Below are positions 54,005 to 64,000 of a DNA stretch of 64,000 nucleotides, in pieces (the stretch's first letter is position 1; each line of letters starts with the position of its first letter). This DNA is from Paraspadella gotoi. Lineage: Eukaryota > Chaetognatha. The stretch is from assembly GCA_051294375.1 (NCBI GenBank), contig CM119264.1, positions 17,795,157 to 17,859,156 of the forward strand, written 5' to 3'. The notes beneath the pieces were generated by a model. That model did not search any database. It had not been told where the DNA came from and was given only the letters and a program-made list of their open reading frames with translations. A program made the translations under genes and the position numbers.

Positions 54005-54859
54005 GAGAGAGAGAAGGAAGAGAGAGAGGGTAATCATTTTGTATTGATATTGAAAATAGGAGTAGGGCTAGTCAGTTTTCTAATAATACCTCAAAAAGCT
54101 ACTTTATCAGAAAATAAGAATTAAGCACGATCCTGGCCTTAAACAATTAATTATACTCTACTTACTTTTTGTCGACTTCAATTTACTTCAAAGCTATTCT
54201 ATTCAATATACACGGTCATATTACTTCAACTGTTAGTTATCTGAAGCTGATATCACTTTCAAGTTTACATGACGATGGACTCTTTCTCAATTACAGTTGA
54301 TAAACAATGTTTTGTTAGAAACCGATCCCAGCCCAACAAAGTTTTTATCTGGGGAAATTATTTAGTTATAGACGTATTTTGAAGCAATGCCGACCAAATA
54401 ATGTGTGGGTGGGGGGGCTGTTCAAATAAATGGATTGTGACGTATTATACATTTCAATATGTGGATTTTGTAACATACGAACAGTATTCAGTAGGATTAT
54501 ACTACGCTGCATCTAAAGCAAATTTCCTATTCAATATGAATCGTAATTTAATGAAAATATATTTTGATTGCTCGTAATTGAACTATTAAATTTTTTCCCA
54601 GTAGGCATTTACAGAATTAAGAAAACAAGGAGTAGAATACATAAAAGATATATAGGAAAGAAAACAATTTGTCATGGGCAAGATTAAATTGTACCACCAA
54701 CAAACAAAACTGGATAGACGGTTAATTGTAATATTTTTGATTTTGCTTTAGAAACACAATTCGTTAATATGCAGTTGTCATGATTAGTATTACGATCTAT
54801 TATTAACAAGCCAAGGACAACAGACTGAATTAAGACATGAATCTTCAGTAAAAAGATAT
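52635..54859. other. Intergenic DNA
   Basis: AT-rich with a (GA)n run at 53923-54029. An open minus frame at 52827-53225 has no family features and mixed composition. No gene recognised. Confidence 0.45.
53923..54029. repeat. (GA)n microsatellite
   Basis: GA run with AGAAG and GGAG interruptions. Confidence 0.95.
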
Positions 54860-57800
54860 ATAGCTTTTACGTCGTAGTTAAATAAAGAGGACATCTACGT
54901 GATAGAAGCAATTCCGATTTTAGCAGACATAAAACTCTAAGAACCATGTATGCACCGATTATTTCATAGACCGGTAAGCAGTGTTCTGGGAGGCAACGAA
55001 GCGCGTCAATTTTGGGAGGACTGCCCCAAGCCGAAGAGTCATCAGCATATCTGAGAGAGTTTTCTAAGACTTCTTTTTTAAGTGTGAGTTGAATAATTTG
55101 GTTTGTCACAATCTTTATCACTTTGAAGATTGGAGATTTCAATATAAAATGCTAAAGATCAGAGACTTTATCAGCCCCTGAGTGGGAAAGCGCACAAAAT
55201 GTCTTATGATTCAGAACTGTCACCCTTGATATGACACAAATTTTTCGGTTGAAAAAGGAAGCAAATACGTTTTATAGCCATGCCTATGGTAGCTTGATTT
55301 TTATGAGTTTATATTTTAGACCTTGAAGTCCATATGTTGTCAAATGCGTAGGCGTAGTCAAGAGTTACGAGGAATTAGTTCCTCCCTACCTTGAAACCCG
55401 CATGGGCATCCTCGACAAGCGCGAAATATATTTTCCGGTTGCAGCCTTCCTTTTAAATATGAAGCCAGACTGCAGTCATGCAGCTCGTATTTCCTTCGTT
55501 TGTCATAGCTGCTAATGAGCCGGGTAATATAGTAGTCGTTCAGTAATTTTCCAAGAAGCTGAAAGGAGGCTCGATAGGTCGGTATTCGTGGATTGTGGAT
55601 CTTGCCTGTTTGGTGGATTACCCTAAATGTGCGATCTTTCACGTAGTTCTGCGAAAATAACCGAGTAATAAACGATTTGTAATGAAAGCTAGATATAGTT
55701 AATTGTATGCCTAAGCAATTATTTAGCATGTTATAGAGTGATGCATCTGCCTGGAGCAGAAATTCGTTTTTAGAGATATTTTATTGTTTCATAAATATTT
55801 TGAGGGTCTAACAGAATCTCTGACAAAATTCTCAAATTCAACACTCGGCCATGACTGACCATTGCCATAGTTTAAGAAAGTGATGAAAATTGTCTATTAG
55901 TTTTTACGACCTTTTTACCCAATCTTCATTTCCTGGAGGAACTGCTGGATTTTCCCATAATTATTTTTAAGTCTTTCTTGCGTGCTATTTGTTTGAGATT
56001 GTTTGTTTGTAACGCCTGAGAGTGCCATAGGTCTTTGAGCATCAGCATCTGGGGAGAGATTGTTTTAAAGATTGTTATAGTTAGTTATGAGATTACCATT
56101 TCGTTGGGGGTCATTTTTCAATTTAAAATCCATTTGCTTTTTTTAAAATCATGCTCACATAAAGGATTTTTATCTCAATCCTTACTTTGCGACATAATAA
56201 TGAAATTCAGCTTTCAAGATTGGATTACTTGTAAATCCTAACTTTACTAGCTTTTGTAATTTTCGTGCAAGAATCTTTTTCTTTTTATTAGATTTTTTTA
56301 ATTCAGAATGATGAATTATGATCAAGTTAGTAGGATTTGTGAGTTTTGCTATGGATTTTGGGGTAAAGCATTTTATCAATGTTTCCAGTAAATTTGTTGA
56401 CAGCAAGAATCTGCTAGATCTTTTGAGATGAGATCGGTAGGTAAATCTTAGTAAGTTTAATGTCACAAGATTACGAAATCTGACCAATTAGTCGTTGTTT
56501 ATTTAAAATGCTCTTTTATTTATTTATTGGGTTTTGGGTTAATTAGTAGTGGAAGATTGGTCCCACTCCGACGTCTTCAGGCTTTGCACATGAAGAGGAT
56601 TTTATCAGAGAATTATGATACTGTTAGTGCCGATCTAGAGTTGTTTGGAGACCAGTAGATTTACGTTATAAATTGTCGGTAAATTTACTGATTATAGCAG
56701 TATTAAAATTAGAACTAGATATAAAGATTTAAGACGTTGTTCCACCTTGTGGAGAGTCTGTTTCTTCCGCAGACGTTCAGAGTGGGAGAGTTTAACGCCA
56801 ACTAGGTACTGGAGACGTACATTACGGTTATTTTGAAAAATGTTGAAACATAAATAAAAGATATCGCGTGTAAGTTTCTCCTGAGGTGGTTGTATGTCGT
56901 GCATAGAACGAATTTTTCTATTATCTTTTAAACAGCGTTCGCAATAAGACTTTCTCTCTTGTGATTGTGATAATTAATCTCACAGCAGGAAGCATGGCTG
57001 GGACAGTTATAGAAAAACAGTGTAAAAAGTAGCGACATTACACCTCCTGCCCGAAGTTACTGATTCATAATGAATGTTTTAAATTTTCAAACAAATAGAT
57101 TCCTTGAACGGCATATCTAATGTCTTGCACCAAAAATAATAGAATAATTTTTTTAGATTTTCTATTAGATTTAAAAAGTTCAACAATCTTGTTGGTCTAC
57201 GTTAGTGCTTTAGCTGAAGGACAGCAAACAGGCAAAGATTTGAGGCGATTTTATCAGTTTTTAGAACGTACAAAGGTTATTCCATTTCCTTAAAAGCAGC
57301 TTCGGTGCCTCCCTTGGGTCTTCATGGGTTCAAAAGACCGCTTGGGACTGAGATCATTTTCTGTGGCTTGACTATTGATCTTGAGAAGAGAGAAAAATCT
57401 TCATCAGTTGCCCATCAGAGATGAGCCTCTTGGGTTGAAACAAAGGATCTGCCAGTCTCACCTTGTACGTTTTCGAATTGTTGTTGAATAGATTTTTTGA
57501 TTTATTAGACGAAGTGGAGACTTGCTCTTCTGTTTTTGATTACTACTGTATTGTTGTATTTCATTCACATCCTGTTGATCACGAGGACAATAATTTTCTT
57601 CTTGTATTTCTGAACCTATTCCATTTCACGCAAAAATGGAACACGCAAAGACTAATCTTTCTAAATCTTCTGATGACAGTCTAGTGAAGAAGTATGTGAA
57701 CCTGATTTGGATTGAATGGCATAGATTTTTCAGTCTGAGGAATTAGCAGCACAGAGGAAGATATGGTTGGATTAACGGACAGGCCCTCTTCAGTAAATAG

Positions 57801-58650
57801 GGCAGGATTTCGATTAGCTGCAATGGCGGCCACCACAGTTACACATTAGTGTCGAAAAGCTTCTATCACAGTTTTTGTGAGAGGGTTGACCTGCACAAAC
57901 GAAGACCAAATTTGTATTCTAGTGAACAACATTAGGCCATACATACTTTTTGCTTTTTAATCTGTAGTATTTTATTACAAAATATTCTGAACACTTATGG
58001 ACTTTATGAACATGATTTTTTGTTTTTCCAGGAATTGATTATTTTTCTTTCAGGGAATGACGTTACCTGGACATATCCAACTCGGTTCTCCTGTCGAACC
58101 ATTGGAGCTTCGATGAAGCTTGGCTAAATCCTTTTGAAACCATAGCGGTTTGATTCATCCTCTGAAGTACCAAGGATCAACTACTCTATAAGAACATCAT
58201 TGAGAAGACAAGTTGTTGTGATTAATGCTTGAATGAAATCATATCTTACTATGTCCCAATTGTCAAGGTTTCATAAGCGCAGTTAAATCTTTATCAGTTC
58301 TTGCGAGTTATGATTAAGAGTCTCCACGCTGAGTGGATTTTTAATTTCGTTCGAATTCGGCTGAGGTCATGGAAAGCTTGTTCTACACAGAGAGCACTCT
58401 GGACGAGATTTGATCTCTTGTGGGATGGCGAGGTTTGTCGACACACATTACGTTTTTCTCGAAGGTCATGAATGATGTTTATCTTGGTTCAAGATTTTTA
58501 TCAAAAACATTTTTCTTTATTTTGATAGCCCGCGGAGTTCACAAGTCGTTGCACATGCTGCTTATTTCTTTCGGCTGGAGTGTTTCTATTCTTGAAAAAA
58601 GAGAGTCTCCGGCAGTAAAACTCAGTAACTTCACAGTTCTTGCGAGTTTT
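54860..58650 (-). mobile_element. Decayed Jockey-like non-LTR retrotransposon (LINE)
   Basis: Reading the minus strand from high to low coordinates gives, in order, a Gag-like zinc knuckle (CNCGGRHCS with K-SCPIY after it, 57800-57845), a linker (KKKILARKLQKL, 56240-56300), reverse-transcriptase blocks (LLGKLLNDYYITRLIS near 55530-55580; AFDNIW near 55325-55350), and the catalytic YADD at 55038-55049 in LRYADDSSAWG. Order and motifs fit ORF1-ORF2 of the Jockey group. Many stops and frameshifts break both frames, so it is inactive. Ends, poly(A) and target duplication were not resolved, and I did not identify the endonuclease motifs. Confidence 0.75.
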
Positions 58651-60077
58651 TGATTTTCTGTTAGAAATCAGAGCATCTGTTACCTTGAATTTTTTATTTG
58701 TTGTTAGATTTTTAGACTGAGAAGTTGCGTCTTTTGTTTTCAGTACATATCGGTGTGATTTGGCTGAAAAGATTTACCAATCAATCAATCAATTGTAATA
58801 GATTATTGGCTTATAATGAGGTTTTTAAGTTAGTTTGATTCTGTGATTATTAAGAAAATAGGTCATTTAACATCAACAGTTGATATCGTAGTTGTGCTTG
58901 ATTTTCTTGGCTGTTTTTTCTAAGTTCCGAAAAACGTGAAAAAATCGAGAGGGATCGGAGCATCGTCCGTTCCGTTCGTGGTCCATGAGAGAGAGAGAGA
59001 GCGAGAGAGAGAGACATATTCTTCGTCTTCGAGCTTTGCTTTATTTGAGGAAGAGGAACCAAATTCAAGATTCGACTGCTAATTCGATTTTTGAAGAGCC
59101 GTCAAAGGATATTTTTCCCACAAAAGATGAAAATGGGTTTTTTAACGATCGTGCACGTCACGGAAGATAGAAGAAAAAGAGATTAGAAATTAAAAAAAAA
59201 CAAACCTAAACTGACTAAAGAGAAAAAATAGAATAGAAATACGGAGGGAATGTGGAGAAAAAAACTGGAACGGAGTAGTTTAATAGTGGGAAAATTTTTG
59301 AGTAAAAAACTAGAAACACTATAAAAAAAAATTGGTTAAAAAGACCGAAGAGGGATGAAAATTGGTCACGACAGAGTGGATAAACTACTCTCGGTCGAGA
59401 GCGTAAAATGAAAAAAAAAAATAAAGGTAAAACGTTGAGGGGACCATTTCAAATAAGAGATTTAGAGAAGATTACATGCAGGAAGAGAGTGGTAGAACTC
59501 TCAGACCATTTCAGTACCTGGTGTTGGAAAAAAAAACACTTTTTTTCATTGTAATGTAGAAGTTGCGTGTATATGAGTGTTGATAGAGTGGTATGACAGG
59601 GTAATGACGATCATGAGTAGAGAATTCGATTTAAAACACCAAAAAGCTCTTAAAGAGAGAGATGGAGAAAAAAAGGAGGAGGTATAGGAAGAAAGCGAGT
59701 ACCAAAGAGGATAACGATTCGAGTAAAAAGAACTTATATTAAAGGAAGTCCAAAACGTTTTAACTAGCGAAGTATTTACGCTATAAAATTATGTACTGAC
59801 GACAAATAAAACGATTGTCGCTATCAAAAGGTTGTACTACGAGAAATGTATAACCTACAAATCCAGCTTGAATGTTTTTGTTGGGTAAAGAAAACCGAAA
59901 ATATATTATGTACTCAAAACAAAATTCACGAAATCTTGGAGAGGAAGTTAGGGATGGCCGAAACCGGGCCTAGTTTATTCTGGAGCAGCCATCAAGCTTA
60001 ATAAAGGGATTAGCACAACACTTGGCTCAATCGAGACGGCGAGGAGCTAAAGTTTTTCGAAAGAAAGACAGACACAC

Positions 60078-60078
<1 letters not shown>
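58651..60078. other. Intergenic DNA
   Basis: AT-rich, with a short (GA)n run at 58987-59013. No gene recognised. Confidence 0.5.

Positions 60079-60140
<62 letters not shown>
60079..60140. repeat. (GA)n microsatellite
   Basis: Near-perfect GA run. Confidence 0.95.
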
Positions 60141-60142
<2 letters not shown>

Positions 60143-60181
60143 CTCTAAACAGCGATTCTGAATTTGATTCTCATCGAGGCA

Positions 60182-60257
60182 TCGAGCATGGTTCAGTGGC
60201 GATTGACTAGCTCAGAAGTAGGTATAGCTTTCCAGGTTCAAAACCCGCCCTCAGGAT
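60182..60257 (+). other. tRNA-like internal promoter, degenerate
   Basis: A box A-like word TGGTTCAGTGG (60189) and a box B-like word GGTTCAAAACC (60235) are 46 bases apart, the tRNA spacing. The expected acceptor stem does not pair, so this is a decayed tRNA or SINE head, not a functional tRNA. Confidence 0.35.
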
Positions 60258-60370
60258 TTTTTTCGAGAATTAAGTGAAAGTAAAAACCACGTACAGATAG
60301 ATTTACCGTAGCAAGGGGAAAAATAAAAAGAATGGCAGAAAAAGGGAAAGAAAACAAGACAAGGTAGGGA

Positions 60371-60373
<3 letters not shown>

Positions 60374-60433
<60 letters not shown>

Positions 60434-60434
60434 A

Positions 60435-60528
<94 letters not shown>
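60374..60528. repeat. Compound (GAAA)n-(GATA)n microsatellite
   Basis: A GAAA run at 60374-60426 passes directly into a GATA run of about 25 units (60427-60528). Confidence 0.97.
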
Positions 60529-60529
<1 letters not shown>

Positions 60530-60591
60530 TAGAGATCAGCTGCAAACGCGAAAAGTATTCCGATCGAAATTCCTATTTGTCTCCATAAGCT

Positions 60592-60650
60592 ATCGTCGTC
60601 TCCATCGTCGTCTCCATCGTCGTCTCCATCGTCGTCTCCATCGTCGTCCT
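60592..60650. repeat. 12-base minisatellite TCGTCGTCTCCA
   Basis: Five nearly identical units. The surrounding frame would read Asp/Gly/Asp on the minus strand, but no gene is supported. Confidence 0.9.
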
Positions 60651-61629
60651 CGTTTTCGTAAGAGCGATCGTAATCCTGTCTTTGACTTTGTCATCAACTC
60701 AGTTGTCTAAGTCAAACCCCAGTCGAGTCAATTTTTTTTTCTTAACTTGCCACAACCTTAGTTTAACTCGAGTACCGCAACCACAAACTTAAATACTTGG
60801 TACAACCTTAGTTTACCATCGCCATAACAACCGACGTTTCGGCTAAACACTATCGCCCTACCAACTCGTTAGATTCGTGCGAGGCGGAGCGGAAAAGTTG
60901 ACGACGGGGCGCAAAGCAGGACGTCGAGGGATGGAACCACGTGGAGAGTCGGTCCACATGAGGTCGAGAGGGTGAGGCGAGATTAGGCGAAGTGAGGCGA
61001 GGCGTAGCGAAGAAGCATTTCCCCAACTCTAGATTTGAGCGACGACAAAATCTAGTTTGAACGACAACAACAAAAAAACAAAACAACCTAAAACCCTAAA
61101 ATTATCGGTCGAAAACAAAATCGAATGACAAGAAGGTGACGTCGCGATGAGTCACGTGACGAAACCGCGAGTCAGACGCGAAACGAGGAAACGACGGAGA
61201 CGATGACAAAGACAAAGACGATCGAAAAAGGAGAATCAGACAAAGACGCAGCGGAATCTCTCGGGGGCAAAATTTAAAATTAAAGCCAAACGCCATTATC
61301 TTTTTATTTGTTTTCTTTCTTTTCTTTTTTTTTTAAAGATCAAATGAGGATTAAAAACTTGAGATCGAGACGATCTGCCCCGAGGAACGTGACTAATAAT
61401 AGACGGCGGACGCGAGAGGAAAAAACCTGTTACGCTCGTGGGCGAAATAAAGAGAAAAGACGACGACGATGACGACGAACAAGAAGACATTAACGTTAAC
61501 ATTAACGACGACACTTACGACGACGACGATGACGACGTGCGCGGGACAAGAGAACTGCGCGCGCCCGAGATCAGAGAATGAAAGAAGGAAAAACCAAAAC
61601 GGAGAGGAGCGATGACTGTCATCGTGCGA

Positions 61630-61631
<2 letters not shown>
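60651..61631. other. CpG-containing intergenic DNA
   Basis: Richer in CG steps than its surroundings, with AGGCGAAG/GAGGCGAG repeats at 60970-61010, GACGAC-type repeats at 61458-61530 and the palindrome at 61151. It may be regulatory DNA; no exon was recognised. Confidence 0.35.
61151..61160. promoter_or_regulatory. Perfect CLEAR-type E-box GTCACGTGAC
   Basis: A ten-base palindrome equal to the consensus bound by TFEB/MITF-class bHLH-zip factors. It lies in CpG-containing DNA about 130 bases from GCGAAACGAGG-type sequence. No adjacent gene was identified, so target and function are unknown. Confidence 0.3.

Positions 61632-61715
<84 letters not shown>
61632..61715. repeat. (GA)n microsatellite
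   Basis: GA run with one AGAAG interruption. Confidence 0.95.
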
Positions 61716-61722
<7 letters not shown>

Positions 61723-61909
61723 GAAGAATATAGCGAAGAGGTCAACCGATCGGATAAACTTGGAGACGTTGAGCCCCGAGGGAATCAAAGAGGTTGGAGC
61801 CATCGAAAGCGACTCTGAGCCGGTGAAGGAGTCGGTGGAATTCCAGAAGTGGAGTCTCAATCGGGCCACCCTCGACTCGTGCTCTTGATAGTGCTTAAGA
61901 GAAAAAAGG

Positions 61910-61918
61910 CAGAGAGAG

Positions 61919-61949
<31 letters not shown>

Positions 61950-61950
61950 C

Positions 61951-61984
<34 letters not shown>

Positions 61985-62055
61985 AGAGAGAAGAGAAGAG
62001 AAGAGAGAGAGATCGAGAGATAAGAGAGAGAGAGGAGAGGAGAGAGAGAGCAGAG
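61910..62055. repeat. (GA)n microsatellite, interrupted
   Basis: GA-rich run with AGAAG, CGAG and TCGAG interruptions. Confidence 0.95.
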
Positions 62056-62837
62056 ACAGAGAAACAGACCAGAGAGACGCCCAAGTTTTTGGACCCACCC
62101 TCAAGTTGAACTCCATTAACCGAGTTTTAACCCAAATTAAAATCTCGGTTTGAAATTCAATGATGAAATGAAAACGAGGCGATGATAAAATATAAAGTGA
62201 CAGAAACGGCGGAAAGCGTGTCGTAATACGAAAGATGCAACGTCGAATGGCGAGGACGTTAGGAACGACAACGGCTAAAAAAAAAATACAGAAAACCGTT
62301 TTACAATGAGAGGAGAGCGCGGATAAAGAGTATTGAAAAACTAGAGCAACAACGACGATGATGACGAATCCGTCACGCGAATCGAGAGAAAAAGGGGATG
62401 GAATCGAGAATGGTGAGTTTGCGCCTCGCGTGAGATTTGGCCTCGCGTGAGCGTTGTGTAGAGAGAGCGCTTGATCGTGGGGCAACCGGAGGAAACGAAG
62501 AGAAAGTGGCCAAATGGCCAAATGGCAGCTTTGCCAAAACGGAAAGAGGAAAACCGAGAAATGAATATTTTAGAAATCCGGTTGTGCCATTACTTTGATG
62601 ACAGCTAATCGTAGAAATAGATTAATTCTCTTCTTTTCTTTGCAAAAGTCTGTGACAACAATTTTAGAAAATAAAAATTGTTGGCCCGCGCAGGAAAATG
62701 ATCAGATGTTTTCGGAAAAAAATAGCGAGCGAAACACGTCGTGTTAATATTTAACAGCAATCTTAAGGCCGGAAATTATTAGAGCTTGAAACCCTAATTT
62801 AAATGGCGGTTATCAGGCTAACAAGAAAATTGATTAA

Positions 62838-62941
<104 letters not shown>

Positions 62942-63074
62942 AAAAATTTGGGCTAAGCGTTTTGGTGTGGCAGAAAAAAGAGGGGGAAAAAAAATAATCC
63001 AATTTTAAAAAAAAAGTTTAACAAAAAAATCGGGAGGTGACCCTTTTGGTAAAGAGCGATTCCGAGGTAGAGGC

Positions 63075-63122
63075 CTGGCGACGTCGATGGCGACGTCGAT
63101 GGCGACGTCGACGGCGACGATG
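63075..63122. repeat. 12-base minisatellite GGCGACGTCGAT
   Basis: Three to four units, each holding a GACGTC palindrome. Confidence 0.9.
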
Positions 63123-63598
63123 ATTATAAACGGGTTTTTAAATGAGGAAACAGAGCGAACTACTACGTCGGGGTCGGGACTCCGAGGGATACGAGTGACG
63201 CAGCGATAATAAGATCGCGGATGAAATTCCGACCCAAACTTCGAAGATAAGGTTACGAGAAAAAAAAGGAAAAAAAAGAACTCGAGGAGCGGCTGGAAAA
63301 TAAATCGAAGAAATATACTCGCTGGAGTAACCGGGGCTGGGTAGAGTAATTTTCCGGAAAGGCGCCAAGGCTCGTGATCTCTCTCTCTATATATCTCTCT
63401 CTCTCTTTTCTCTCATCCCGGCCCGTTCGACTCGGGAGAATGCGGGGAAAATACCTGCATTTCTCTAAGAGGGCAAATGAAGAAAGCAGAGGTCGCCTGC
63501 GCCGCCTCCGTTAACAAAGCGAAAACGTACTACGTGTTAAATAAATCCGACCAGTAGGAAAAGAGCAGGGTGGGAAAGGTATTTATTTTTTATCTTAA

Positions 63599-63614
63599 GA
63601 GAGAGAGAGGAGAG

Positions 63615-63701
<87 letters not shown>
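63599..63701. repeat. (GA)n microsatellite
   Basis: GA run with GGAG interruptions at its left end. Confidence 0.97.
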
Positions 63702-63704
<3 letters not shown>

Positions 63705-64000
63705 TGGCGAGTTACGCCGAGTTTGGACACCGCCCAGATTTTGAAAACCAATCATTTTTTAAAGGCTTTTTTTTTCATGCTTGAATTTTAATTTTTCAGT
63801 TTAATCTTTGACCCGGGTGAAATATTCACGTTTCTAATTCCTCCTTCAATTGAGAAAATTTTTCTCAAACCAAAATCAATAAACAAAGTGACCCAAAGCA
63901 AACAAACCTCCGAGGTGGAAGACGTCGACGTTTTCCATTAAGATGAGAGAAACGTAGAATTTTTTTTCGATTATAGAATTCCTATTGATAGTTTGTTTAC

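Noticed and set aside
60303-60545. Ser/Tyr/Ile-rich minus frame
   Set aside because: Translation of the GATA and GAAA microsatellite.
61393-62521. Long Ser/Leu-rich minus frames
   Set aside because: They run through two GA/CT microsatellites and have no other support.

Overview
This window is nuclear DNA of an animal, most likely an invertebrate. Genes are split by short introns (mostly 100-1,000 bases) with ordinary GT-AG borders, there are no operons or ribosome binding sites, intergenic DNA is AT-rich, and simple repeats are very abundant, above all long (GA)n/(CT)n runs. The protein families (Ikaros/Hunchback-type zinc fingers, Ctr copper transporter, Ly6/uPAR fold, Eplin/Xin-type LIM domain) are metazoan. 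I cannot name the phylum. All gene models come from reading splice sites and frames by eye.

Layout. 1-4.8 kb: simple repeats and a CpG-rich island, probably the 5' region of the next gene. 4.8-8.8 kb (+): a zinc-finger transcription factor with six N-terminal fingers and an Ikaros-like C-terminal finger pair. 11.0-12.5 kb (-): a five-exon Ctr/SLC31 copper transporter, convergent with the zinc-finger gene. 13.7-21 kb: a repeat-rich block with a 2.76-kb hAT-type element (perfect 8-bp target duplication), an inverted repeat pair, GTCC-rich arrays and a decayed tandem repeat. 23.3-25.3 kb (-): a probable gene for an aspartate-rich protein, interrupted by a minisatellite of about 39 units that looks derived from its own coding sequence. 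26.3 kb: a tRNA-derived SINE. 28.4-29.4 kb (+): a secreted or membrane-anchored Ly6/uPAR-type protein. 31.8-32.9 kb: a second non-autonomous hAT element, again with a perfect 8-bp duplication. 34.9-36.2 kb (+): an unrecognised two-exon gene whose protein carries a duplicated NLRRPPIWD motif. 37.4-52.2 kb (-): a gene of at least 24 exons for a repeat-rich protein ending in one LIM domain, with three alternative terminal exons that would replace the LIM end. 54.9-58.7 kb (-): a decayed Jockey-like LINE. 59-64 kb: satellites and possible regulatory DNA, no gene recognised.

The genes show no shared pathway; the neighbourhood looks like ordinary genome order. The strongest new observations are the LIM gene's exon-repeat architecture and mutually exclusive C-termini, the minisatellite that mirrors an adjacent coding segment, the two hAT elements, and the unusually long cytosolic loop of the copper transporter.
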